DNA from: Floccularia luteovirens
Taxonomy: Eukaryota > Basidiomycota > Agaricomycetes > Agaricales > Squamanitaceae
DNA: 28,901 bases
Reading direction: 5' to 3'
Assembly (NCBI GenBank): GCA_009739215.1
Contig: VSJF01000018.1
Coordinates: 1 to 28,901, forward strand
How positions within the stretch are numbered: the stretch's first letter is position 1; each line of letters begins with the position of its first letter. The notes beneath the pieces were generated by a model. The model did not search any database, was not told the DNA's origin, and saw nothing but the letters and a program-made list of their open reading frames with translations. Shown here piece after piece: positions 16,972 through 25,873 of the stretch. The translations under genes and the position numbers were made by a program.

Positions 16972-19900
16972 AACCTTTAACATCAAGTTTTTTTATAAAT
17001 TAGTACTGCTAAACTAAGTACTTTACAGTACGCCCATTTGCAGCCTATCTAGAAATCTTCTATTTCTTAATTAATGATATTTAATTACTTTTTAAAAAGT
17101 TTAAATATCTATTTAGTATCTAGAGGTTAGATTCTTGCTTGATAGACATTCAGCATTTATCTATTATGTTTGTGGCTACCCAACTATGCTAAATAATTAA
17201 TTACCTTTTCTTCTCATAAAATTTACAAGATCTACTTTTTTTTGCTGAAAAAAGTATTAAAAAAGGATTCTCCCCTTTTTGGGTCCGTTATTAATTATAA
17301 ACAATTGGTACACTAGTGAAACACAGCCTATTGGTCCTTTCGTACTGGAAGGTCTGCCTCTGTTTACTAATTATTCCTCCAGAAGATAGGGACCATACTG
17401 ACTCACGTCGTATTAAACCCAACTCACGTACCCTTTTAATCGGCGAACAGCCGAACCCTTCCAAGCTTCTTCCCCCGGAGGATAGGATGAGTCGACATCG
17501 AGGTGCCAAACAGCCGAGACAATGTGTACTCTCGTCGGCTATCAGCCTGTTATCCCTAGCGTAACTTTTATTAATTGATCCCCGTCTATCCCATATTATA
17601 GCGAGGGGTCACTATGCCCTACTTACGTATCTGTGCGACTCTTGGGTCTTTCAGTTAAGCATGCTTATCGCCATTGAACTCTGCGCAACCCTTCACTGGT
17701 TGATTGATCTCCATTCAATTTCTAGCTATGCCTTTTAAAATTTAAAGATAAAATTATTATAGTAATTCTTTTTTTCTATTAATTAAAAATTAATATTACA
17801 ATTATCCTAATATTACTATAATTAATATACTATATAATTGTATAATTAAAATAATTATACAAACAATATAATAATTATAAATAATAAAGAATAAAAGTTA
17901 TTTGTTATAATACCAGACTCTATTATTTTGCTAAGCAAAGCTAAACATAATATAGATTAATGATATTTAATTTTTATTTGATATATTTGGATGTACTTTG
18001 CTACTTTATTAAAGACGACCGCCCCAGTCAAACTGCCAATTAGTCAACTCTCCCTTTTCTTTTTAATTTTAAGGTAAACATAAACCCAATCTAAAATATA
18101 AGGTTTCCACTATTTGTCTATCGACTTACCTATTCACTATTATTAAAGATTGTTCTAGATTCATATGATAACTAACTACAGTAAAGCTGCATAGGGTCTT
18201 CCCGTCCCCCTGGAGGCAACGCGCATCTGCACGCGTAATTCAATTTCACTGAGCAAGTTGTAGAGACAGTGAGACCATCGTTACATTATTGATACCGGAC
18301 CACATTTAATGGCCAATTGATTTTGCTACCTTAGGATCCTCATAGTTAAGACCGCTATTAACCAGACTTTCGATTAGTCACAGTTCCCTATGACCGCTCT
18401 TATATTAATGGCATCGGGCAAATTTCACACAGTATACTATCATATTAATGATTGCACTGTGTTGTGTTTTTAGTAAACAGTCGGGGCCTCCGATTCTGTG
18501 CCACCGCAAAAATTAAAAAAATTTAATATGTGCGGTACCTCTTTTCGTCAAACTTATGAGGTTAACTTGCCGAGTTCCTTAACAACTTTTAGCTCTACGC
18601 CTTAGTATTCTCTACCTACGAACCTGTGTCGGTTTAGGGTACGGTAGAATAATATTTAAATATTAAATAAAAAAATAAATTATATTTAATATAAAAATAA
18701 AACTTAATATAATTAAAACAAAAAATTAAAAAAAAAAATTTTGTTTAAAGATATTAAAATAATATTAATTTCCTGGTCCATAACAAAATTATGGACTTTC
18801 TATTATATACTCATCAGCCAAAACTTTGGTTTTGGTCCTTAGAGGCCGCATTCACACAAAACGGATTAACCTTTCTCATTTGCAACCCTTTCGTATTCGG
18901 CGAGAAGTATTATAACTTCTTTTTACGTTACTCATGTCAGCATTCTCTCTTCAGTAACCTAAAAAACAATGAAACACTGAATTATTATTAGTTAAACTGA
19001 ATGTTCTACTACCTAGTTAAAGAATATATTAATTAATAAATTCTAAAACAACACGATATCGGTTGATTGTTTAAGACCCGTTAAATTTTCGGCGCTACTA
19101 TCTAAACTGCTGATGCGTTGTTACGTACGATCATTATAAGTAGCGACTGCCAGGCTCACTTCACAGCTGTATACGATATTGCTACGTCCTTAATTTCACT
19201 TAACAATCATTGGGGACCTTGATCAGTGTTCTCGGCTGTTTCCGTCTTGACTGCCCAACTTATCATGAGCAGTCTGAATATCTACCATCAATTTATGTAA
19301 TTCCGAGATTCGCTTCCAAAGGTAAGATTTTCTAAGTCCCCGCAACCTAAACTTATTTATTATTAATAAATTAATATTAAACTTGTTGGGAATTGCCTTG
19401 CTGTACCTCCATAAATCTTGTGTAGATGTCATACTTAAATATGTTTCGGTAGAAAACCAGCTAGCACCAGGTCAGATTGGCATTTCACCGCTTACCAAAA
19501 CTCATCGGAGAATTATGCAACATTCACCCGTTCGATCCATTATAATCTGGTCTTGGTAAGATCACCTGGCTTCGGGTCTAATAGAAGTAACTTATCCATC
19601 ACTATATTTATTATAATTTTATAATTTATAGTCTAGTCGCTTTCGCTAGGGCTTTTAACCTTGCTACTCCTATTAACTTGCTGACCCATTATGCAAAAGG
19701 TACGCCGTCATTTTTTAATTAAAATTTCGACTGCTTATAGAGTTACTAATTCATGATCTATTTCACCAAATTTTTATATTTTAATTATGCTCGATTAGAA
19801 CTATATTAATTTATAAAAATTTATTAAGTATACTACTTGCTTTTCAAACTTTTCCTTTACAGTACTTATTCACTATCGCTAAATTTATAATACTTAGCCT

Positions 19901-20402
19901 TAGAGGATGGTTCCCCTATATTCCAACAAGTTTTCTCTCATTGTACTTTATATTTTACTAATTAATTATAATATTTTTATTCTATTAAAATAAATTTATT
20001 ATAATTAACAGTCGTATATATTTATAAAATTATAATATAATTCTACAGGACTTATGTTTTTGACCTTCTATGGTACTAAATTTTTAGTCACTAACTCATT
20101 TAATTGTTAGTATTCAAATTATATTATAATTTAGGCTAATCCGATTTCACTCACCATTACTTTCGGAGTCTCGGTTGATTTCCTTTCCTTTCCCTAATAA
20201 AATGTTTTACTTCAGGAAGTAATTATTAATCAAGGTTTCCCTTTAGGATCGCTTATTTTTCAAATTGAAATATCATTTTACATTAAAAATATAAAATAGA
20301 TTATTTTTGAAGCATTTGGTGTAATACCTCCTTTTTTATAAATTTGCCTTAGTTTTCCTTAATAACCCCTTTAAAATACTTTTTATTATTTTTTGATGTT
20401 AT
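16972..20402 (-). rRNA. rnl: large subunit ribosomal RNA
   Basis: Mitochondrial large rRNA of about 3.4 kb. On the - strand the sarcin-ricin loop AGTACGAAAGGACC is at 17333-17346. GGGATAACAGGCTGATAGCC of domain V lies near 17545, and GGCAGTTTGACTGGGGCGG near 18015-18035. AATCAACCGAGACTCC near 20165-20185 marks domain I. The ends are set by helix 1: AACATCAA on the 5' side (complement of 20393-20400) pairs perfectly with TTGATGTT on the 3' side (complement of 16979-16986). No intron interrupts the usual insertion sites in domain V. Long AT-rich expansions (e.g. 17735-18000, 18655-18770) explain the length. No rps3 or other reading frame is embedded. It is the only large transcript here without a C-run motif downstream. 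Confidence 0.96.
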
Positions 20403-20692
20403 AACAATATTGTCATCGATACTTTTATAATTATATATTTATAATTATGTACTATCTTTAGAGTAAACAAATGAGGCCCCTATAAAAATATTAATAATTA
20501 TAGAGGCCAAAGAGTTAGAATATCTATAAAACAAGTTATGTAATTTATAAAACAATTAATTTAGTATAGTTCTAACAAATAGCTAAATAAAAACTTTAGT
20601 GGAGTAAGTATTTACTATTTGTCCTATTTTTTTAGTATAACTATAATTTTAGTTTTATATTACTGAATTCTTTCTAAATATTAATAGGTTAA

Positions 20693-20708
20693 GGTATAGG
20701 GGTTAATT
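20693..20708 (-). terminator. C-run motif ahead of rnl
   Basis: On the - strand AAATTAACCCCTATAC, four C at 20699-20702. It lies 575 bases beyond nad5 and 300 bases upstream of rnl, so it marks no recognised gene. Confidence 0.45.
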
Positions 20709-20735
20709 TAAATAACTTTTATTAATTATATTTTT

Positions 20736-21070
20736 TAGGTTAAACTATTTGTTTTACCAATAGTTTACCTTAATAACAGACTAAAGTGTTAGATATAAAA
20801 TTATTAATATAAATAAAAGTTAAAATACTCTGTTCTATTTTACCCACAAAATTAATTTTGTTCTTAAGATATACCATATTTAACTTTGGACCTTGACTTA
20901 ATTCTTTATTTAATTTTAGCTAAAATAAGCAATTAATAAACTATTGTTTAAAAACACAACGTTTAAATTACTGCCGATTCAAACTAATTTAAAATAAAAA
21001 ATCACAGTTTTAGATTTCTTAACTCTCTTTTATATATTTATTTAAAAGATTATATGCAATTGTGACTAAA
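20736..21070 (-). ncRNA. candidate structured RNA, function unknown
   Basis: Block of mixed composition in a very AT-rich setting, ending just before a C-run motif in the same sense. Visible pairings: AGGTAAACTATT with AATAGTTTAACCT around an 8-9 base loop at its 3' end; ACAAAATTAATTTTGT, a 16-base palindrome near 20846; and AAAGTTAAATA (20877-20887) with TATTTTAACTTT (20816-20827). The second arm of the last pair is immediately preceded by ACAGAG. ACAGA next to a P4-like strand recalls conserved region V of RNase P RNA, but the expected GGAAAGT of region I reads CCAAAGT, so the match is partial. It could also be merely a long nad5 or rnl untranslated region. Confidence 0.3.
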
Positions 21071-21192
21071 TTAAAAATTATTAATAAAAATATTAATAAT
21101 TATATTATATTATATTAAATATAACATAATTATACAAAGTTAAATATTTATTTATAAATATATAGATTTTTAATTAAACAACCATTTATTTA

Positions 21193-21209
21193 TTTAAAGG
21201 GGGTTTAAT
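21193..21209 (-). terminator. C-run 3'-end motif after nad5
   Basis: On the - strand AATTAAACCCCCTTTAA, five C at 21199-21203, 74 bases beyond the nad5 stop. It serves the nad4L-nad5 pair. Confidence 0.6.
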
Positions 21210-21276
21210 TTTTATTAATTATAATTGTTAGCGTAATTTTAAAAATATTATATTAGCTAAACAAGTATATTTTTAA

Positions 21277-23289
21277 TTATTTATTAGTTGGCTGACTTAT
21301 GTTACTAGATAAAACTAAAATTAAAGAAGCAAAATATATAATAAATAATCTAATTTCATTAAATATAGTAATATCTGTTTCAACTAATAAAATTGGAGCA
21401 AAAACTAAGAATAATAAAGTTAGTAAACCAATACTAATATATAAAGAATAAGTAGTAATAATACCAGTATCTAATTTAGCAATATTTAATCCTGTATTAG
21501 TAAAAGAATTAGCAAACCCATAAGGTCCTAAAAGTTCAATTGCTCCTCTATCTATTTCTTTAGAAATAGAATAAGCAATTTTGAAACCATTAGAAATAAT
21601 ATAATGATTATAAATTACATCAAAATAATATTTACCATTTAAGAAACCATACATTTTTCTAGCTATACTACTTTCAGTTAAGAAAATAATAAAATTAGGT
21701 TGTAAATGATACATGAAAATAGCTACAGCTGCACCAGAGAAACTTAAAATAGCAGGTAATAATTTAATAATTAAAGGTAATGAGAATTCTGTTTCAATTA
21801 TAGATATATTATTAGGTTGAACGAATAAAGAATTAGCAAAGAAATCTGAACCCACTCCAACAAATAAGTCTGAAAAGATATATCCAAATAAAATACTAAA
21901 TAAAGCTAAAACTAATAATGGTATAATTACAGCTAAATTAGCTTCATGAATATTTAAATAAGATATTTTTGGTCCATTTGCTGTAGTTAAGAATACTAAA
22001 CTTATTAATCTAAAACTATAGAAGGCTGTTATACCTGCAGTAATTGTTCCTAATATATATGCATACATACCAGTGAAAGAATATTGTCCAAAAGCTAATT
22101 CTAAAATTAAATCTTTACTATAGAATCCAGTTAAGAAAGGAGTAGCTAATAAACTTAATGATCCTACTAACATTACTGAATAAGTAAAAGGTAAAAATTT
22201 AATTAATCCACCCATTTTTCTAATATCTTGTTGATCTGCAAAAGAATGTATTACTTGACCAGCACCTAAAAATAATAAAGCTTTAAAGAAAGCATGATTT
22301 ACTGTATGCATTAAAGCAACATTATATTGACTTAATCCTATAGCCATCATCATATATCCTAATTGACTAATTGTACTAAAAGCAATAATTCTTTTTAAAT
22401 CATTTTGTAATAAACCTGAAGTAGCAGCAAAAAATGCTGTTGTTGATCCTATTAAAGTTATAACTAATAAAGCACTAGGACTATATTCTAATATTGGTGA
22501 ACATCTTAATAATAAATAAATACCTGCTGTAACTAGTGTAGCAGCATGAAGTAGTGCACTTACTGGTGTAGGAGCTTCCATACTTCCAGGTAACCAAGAA
22601 TGTAATGGGATATTAGCACTTTTAGCTAATGCACCTCCTAATAATAATAAAGAAATTATAGTAATAGCTGTTTCATTCATATAAGGTACTAATGTAAATA
22701 AAGCACTATAATTAAATGTACCAAATAAAGCGAATATAGCAAAAAATCCTATACTCATTAACATATCTCCAGTTCTATTCATAGTGAAGGCTAACATTGC
22801 TGCTTTATTGGCTTGTATTCTTGTAAAATAAAAATTAATTAATAAATAAGATACTACTCCAATTGCTTCCCATCCTATAAACATTACAAAGAAATTACCA
22901 CCACAAATTAATACTAACATTCCTGCAGTAAATGCTGATAAATATGAAAAAAATCTTTGATTATGAGGATCTGAAGATAAATAATCAATTGTATATATAT
23001 GAATTAATGTTGAACAATATATTACAGCTAATCCTAAAGATACTGTTAATTGATCAAAATAAAATTCCCAAGAAATTGACATTATTTCGGAATCTAACCA
23101 ACTACCTAAATTTATTGATACTGGTGAACCACATATTCCTACTTCATAAAAGGCTATAGTTATTAAAATTGATGAAAGTATTAAACTTAAACAACTTATA
23201 AATTTAGATCCACTTACTCCAACTTTTCTACCTAGAAAACCTGATACTATTGAACCTAATAAAGGTAATATAATTATTGATAAATACAT
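21277..23289 (-). CDS. nad5: NADH-ubiquinone oxidoreductase subunit 5
   Basis: Distal antiporter-like, proton-pumping subunit of complex I, with the lateral helix at its C-terminus. The 670-residue product is of normal length. Key residues are visible: E141 in GWEAIGVVSYLL, K223 in GGALAKSANIPLHSWLPGSM, H230 and H248 (ALLHAATLVTAG). The last 150 residues include the amphipathic segment and the final anchoring helix. The start ATG shares its A with the TAA stop of nad4L (TAATG), so the two are co-transcribed and probably coupled in translation, as is usual in fungi. The stop is TAA. No intron, although nad5 often carries one in fungi. Confidence 0.98.
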   Translation of the reverse strand: MYLSIIILPLLGSIVSGFLGRKVGVSGSKFISCLSLILSSILITIAFYEVGICGSPVSINLGSWLDSEIMSISWEFYFDQLTVSLGLAVIYCSTLIHIYTIDYLSSDPHNQRFFSYLSAFTAGMLVLICGGNFFVMFIGWEAIGVVSYLLINFYFTRIQANKAAMLAFTMNRTGDMLMSIGFFAIFALFGTFNYSALFTLVPYMNETAITIISLLLLGGALAKSANIPLHSWLPGSMEAPTPVSALLHAATLVTAGIYLLLRCSPILEYSPSALLVITLIGSTTAFFAATSGLLQNDLKRIIAFSTISQLGYMMMAIGLSQYNVALMHTVNHAFFKALLFLGAGQVIHSFADQQDIRKMGGLIKFLPFTYSVMLVGSLSLLATPFLTGFYSKDLILELAFGQYSFTGMYAYILGTITAGITAFYSFRLISLVFLTTANGPKISYLNIHEANLAVIIPLLVLALFSILFGYIFSDLFVGVGSDFFANSLFVQPNNISIIETEFSLPLIIKLLPAILSFSGAAVAIFMYHLQPNFIIFLTESSIARKMYGFLNGKYYFDVIYNHYIISNGFKIAYSISKEIDRGAIELLGPYGFANSFTNTGLNIAKLDTGIITTYSLYISIGLLTLLFLVFAPILLVETDITIFNEIRLFIIYFASLILVLSSNISQPTNK

Positions 23290-23555
23290 TATGTTCTTAA
23301 AGATATTGTCCCTCTTAATCTATAATATGCTACTAATATACTTAATCCTATAACTGATTCGGCACCAGCTATTGATATTATATATATACTAAATGTTTGT
23401 CCAACATTATCATCAAAACCAAAAGAACTTATTAATACTAATAAAGTTACAGCTAATAACATTATTTCTATGGCTATGATCATAAGGATTATATTTTTTC
23501 TATTAAGAATAAATCCTAATATTCCTATTAAAAATAATAATAATGAAAGATTCAT
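23289..23555 (-). CDS. nad4L: NADH-ubiquinone oxidoreductase subunit 4L
   Basis: Small three-helix membrane subunit of complex I at the junction of the quinone chamber and the proton pumps. The 88-residue product has helices at about 2-20, 22-44 and 54-78. The two membrane glutamates typical of the family are E30 (IIAIEIMLLA) and E66 (IAGAESVIG). Its stop overlaps the nad5 start by one base. The ATG at 23553-23555 is the only sensible start. A long AT-rich leader of almost 500 bases precedes it, beyond which lie + strand tRNAs. Confidence 0.98.
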   Translation of the reverse strand: MNLSLLLFLIGILGFILNRKNIILMIIAIEIMLLAVTLLVLISSFGFDDNVGQTFSIYIISIAGAESVIGLSILVAYYRLRGTISLRT

Positions 23556-23898
23556 TTTTGTTTGTTTTTCATTGTTGTACAGGTAATAAAGGCAATAAAA
23601 TTTATTTTTTTAATTTTATTATATTCTTATATTTAAGTTTTAACACTTTTTTTAGTTATTTTATTATTTTTATAATTTTTATTTTTGACGATAACAGTTT
23701 TTAATATTTTATTTTTGTATTTAACAATAATAATAGAATATAAATTTTTAATAGAACACGTATTTCTAGAATTATTCTTATTTTTTTAATAAATTAAGTC
23801 TTAAATACTTTTTTTTTTTATTTTTTTAATTTATAAAAGGACTAGAATAAGAATTATTATTTAATTATAAGGCTCTAAATAATCTTAATAGAACCCTT

Positions 23899-23923
23899 TT
23901 ATATTTATATTTATATTTATATT
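23899..23923. repeat. ATATTT tandem repeat
   Basis: Four copies of a six-base ATATTT unit. Confidence 0.8.
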
Positions 23924-23955
23924 TAATTAAATAATAATAAATTACTAGTAATAAC

Positions 23956-23998
23956 ATTCTTGCGGCTCTGAGTGTATTGCTAGCGGAGCCGCAAGAAT
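23956..23998. repeat. 13-base-pair GC-rich hairpin
   Basis: ATTCTTGCGGCTC and GAGCCGCAAGAAT are perfect reverse complements flanking a 17-base loop that itself contains TTGCTAGCG. It is the most stable hairpin in the window and lies 36 bases before the + strand tRNA-Phe. It resembles the mobile double-hairpin or GC-cluster elements known in fungal mtDNA. Confidence 0.85.
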
Positions 23999-24033
23999 AG
24001 CCAATATAAAAGAAGTAATGTAATAAAATATTA

Positions 24034-24105
24034 GCCTCGGTTGCTTAGTGGTCAAAGCGCTATACTGAAGATATAGATATGGGAGTTCGATTCTCTCCCA
24101 AGGCA
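24034..24105 (+). tRNA. trnF: tRNA-Phe (GAA)
   Basis: Acceptor GCCTCGG/CCAAGGC has one C-A mismatch. D stem is GCTT/AAGC. Anticodon stem CTATA/TATAG carries loop CTGAAGA, so the anticodon is GAA. T arm is GGGAG-TTCGATT-CTCTC. It is the first of three + strand tRNAs within the - strand half. Confidence 0.94.
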
Positions 24106-24300
24106 AGTTTTAATTTAAAAATATTATTTTATTTTATTAGCAGTAGCTCCATTTAACAAACAGTGAAAAAAAATTTTTTTCACATTAGAAACTTGTTTAT
24201 AGCTCTCTAATTATTTACGAAAATATCTTAATTTAGCAAATGTAACGCTAAATAATTTTAATTAATATTGTTTTTTGTTTTTAATTTTATCATAAAAATA

Positions 24301-24372
24301 GCCGATATAGTTTAATAGGTAAAACGGACTCCTTGTAAGATTTAGATATTGGTTCAATTCCAGTTTTCGGCA
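24301..24372 (+). tRNA. trnT: tRNA-Thr (UGU)
   Basis: Acceptor GCCGATA/TTTCGGC with one T-T opposition. D stem is GTTT/AAAC. Anticodon loop CTTGTAA gives TGT; the stem GACTC/GATTT is imperfect (one C-T opposition, G-T at the end). T arm is ATTGG-TTCAATT-CCAGT. Confidence 0.9.
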
Positions 24373-24589
24373 ATAATTTTTGTTTTATTTAAAATTTTTA
24401 AAATAAATGTATTTGCTAGCGATTCTTAGCAAAAAAAATAATCTTATTATAAAATATTTTAATGATTTATGCTAGGTTCCACGCTAAGCAGAGCTAAACA
24501 AAATTAAAAACAAAAAACAATAAGTTATTTATTCTAAAAAGATAATTATATTTAAAGTATTTAATTTAAATTAGTTTTATTTATTTTTA

Positions 24590-24663
24590 TGAGTTGTAGT
24601 TTAATTTGGAAAAACACCATTTTTTGGTAATGGCTTATATCAGTTCGAGTCTGGTCAACTCAG
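24590..24663 (+). tRNA. trnQ: tRNA-Gln (UUG)
   Basis: Acceptor TGAGTTG/CAACTCA is perfectly paired, with discriminator G. D stem is GTTT/AAAC. Anticodon stem CCATT/AATGG carries loop TTTTGGT, so the anticodon is TTG. T arm is ATCAG-TTCGAGT-CTGGT. Confidence 0.95.
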
Positions 24664-25001
24664 TAAATTCTAAAATAAATAAATAAAAATTAAGATTCCA
24701 ATTACTTTTCTGGCTATGCTAGGCTACAGGTTTATTAAATAATGTATTTATAAAAGATATTTTTAATATAATTTTATTACTACTAGAAAATTTATGGTTC
24801 TATCATTTGATAGAAACCAAGTATATATACATATAATATATATACTTATATATATAATATTAAATTATAATAATTTATTTATTTCTTATTACTTAGAGGA
24901 AATTTGATTAATAATATTTAATTGTTAAAAATAATGAAATATAATTCCTTTAAAAATATAAATCATAAAATATAAAAATAAGGGGGTTTAATTATAAAAA
25001 T
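24664..25001. other. spacer tRNA-Gln to atp8
   Basis: AT-rich. Holds a hairpin at about 24796-24818 (GGTTCTATCA with TGATAGAAACC), an alternating TA tract and the atp8 C-run motif. No gene was recognised. Confidence 0.6.
24977..24992 (-). terminator. C-run 3'-end motif after atp8
   Basis: On the - strand ATTAAACCCCCTTATT, five C at 24982-24986, only 16 bases beyond the atp8 stop. Confidence 0.6.
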
Positions 25002-25160
25002 CTAATTTTTTTTACTTAATTTAGTAATATATGTTCTAATAACTTGTTGTAATGTAAAATAAGGTAAGAAATATACAGAAAATAGGTATATTGTAGAAAA
25101 TAATACTACAAATGCTACTAATATTTGATTATAGAAAAAAAAGGGTATTAATTGAGGCAT
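25002..25160 (-). CDS. atp8: ATP synthase subunit 8
   Basis: Small membrane subunit of the F0 part of ATP synthase, part of the peripheral stalk region next to subunit a. Translating the - strand gives 52 residues: MPQLIPFFFYNQILVAFVV at the start, a single hydrophobic helix to about residue 35, then a basic tail ending ITKLSKKN and a TAG stop. The MPQL N-terminus, length of about 50 residues and positively charged C-terminus are family hallmarks. It is too short for a standard length cut-off and easy to miss. It stands alone; atp6, often its neighbour, is not in the window. Confidence 0.95.
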   Translation of the reverse strand: MPQLIPFFFYNQILVAFVVLFSTIYLFSVYFLPYFTLQQVIRTYITKLSKKN

Positions 25161-25504
25161 ATTTTTAACATTTTATTTAATTAAATGCTCTAAATTTATT
25201 TAAAGAGCTATCTCTGCTTAAAATAAGCTTTTATAGTTAAAATTTATTTAATTAACTATAATATTAATGAGATATTAAGGGTATCTTAATTTATATTTAA
25301 GAAATTATTATAAAAATTTTTAAATTATTTTATTTTATTAAAATAAATTATTTGTTTACTTACTATTTATTACTATTATTTTTTATAATTTATTAATTAT
25401 AATTAATAAATAATTGTTAGAGTTAATTTAGTAATTAGTATTAAGTAATATTATGCCTATAAAATAAAAATATTAAATAGTTATAATGGGGATTTAATAA
25501 TTAA
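25161..25504 (-). other. spacer nad3 to atp8
   Basis: 344 AT-rich bases containing the nad3 C-run motif (25488-25491) and the atp8 leader. Nothing else was recognised. Confidence 0.6.
25482..25497 (-). terminator. C-run 3'-end motif after nad3
   Basis: On the - strand ATTAAATCCCCATTAT, four C at 25488-25491, 14 bases beyond the nad3 stop. It serves the nad2-nad3 pair. Confidence 0.5.
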
Positions 25505-25873
25505 TTATTCTTTAGAAGTATTATAATTACTTAAACTTATTGCACCTGAACCTATTTCTAAAATAAATCCTATAGTTAAAACTATAAAGAATAAAATAGC
25601 TATAGAGAAACCAAAAGTATTAACTTGATATAAGGTTACAGCAACAGGGAATAAAAGTAAAATTTCTAGATCAAAAATTAAAAATAACATAGCTACAATA
25701 TAGAAATGAATTTGGAAAGTAGATCTAGTTTGACCAGGTAAAGCTAAGAAACCACATTCATAAGCAGAAACTTTACTTTCATCAGGTTTATGTGGAGCTA
25801 ATAATAAATTTAAAGCTAATAATACTACAGCTAAAATAGGTATAAAAATAAATAGAAAAAATAAATTACTCAT
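25505..25873 (-). CDS. nad3: NADH-ubiquinone oxidoreductase subunit 3
   Basis: Three-helix membrane subunit of complex I whose first loop takes part in the active/deactive transition. The 122-residue product has normal fungal length. The conserved loop ESKVSAYECGF (32-42) carries the cysteine C40, and FDLE lies at 67-70 in the second helix. The ATG begins directly after the nad2 TAA with no spacer (TAAATG). In many fungi this pair overlaps by one base instead, so the junction is slightly looser than usual. The stop is TAA. Confidence 0.98.
   Translation of the reverse strand: MSNLFFLFIFIPILAVVLLALNLLLAPHKPDESKVSAYECGFLALPGQTRSTFQIHFYIVAMLFLIFDLEILLLFPVAVTLYQVNTFGFSIAILFFIVLTIGFILEIGSGAISLSNYNTSKE

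Larger units (their letters stand above)
20403..21276 (-). other. 874-base region between nad5 and rnl
   Basis: Bounded by two - strand C-run motifs: one after nad5 (21199-21203) and one at 20699-20702. The block between them has mixed composition and several symmetric segments, described in the ncRNA candidate entry. Below 20699 lie about 300 bases of the rnl leader side with a GGAGTAAG box at 20601-20608. Confidence 0.55.
23556..24033. other. nad4L leader and spacer
   Basis: Very AT-rich, with T-runs, a TATATT hexamer tandem repeat (23899-23923) and the large GC-rich hairpin at 23956-23998. Must contain the nad4L-nad5 promoter or processing site unless transcription starts beyond the tRNAs. 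Confidence 0.6.

Noticed and set aside
17291..17564. Overlapping open frames on both strands
   Set aside because: They lie inside the highly conserved domain V-VI of the large rRNA and are by-products of its sequence.
18791..19432. Short open frames of 66 and 69 codons
   Set aside because: Both lie within rnl and match rRNA structure, not protein families.
22932..23159. 75-codon + strand frame
   Set aside because: Antisense to nad5 and without any family resemblance.
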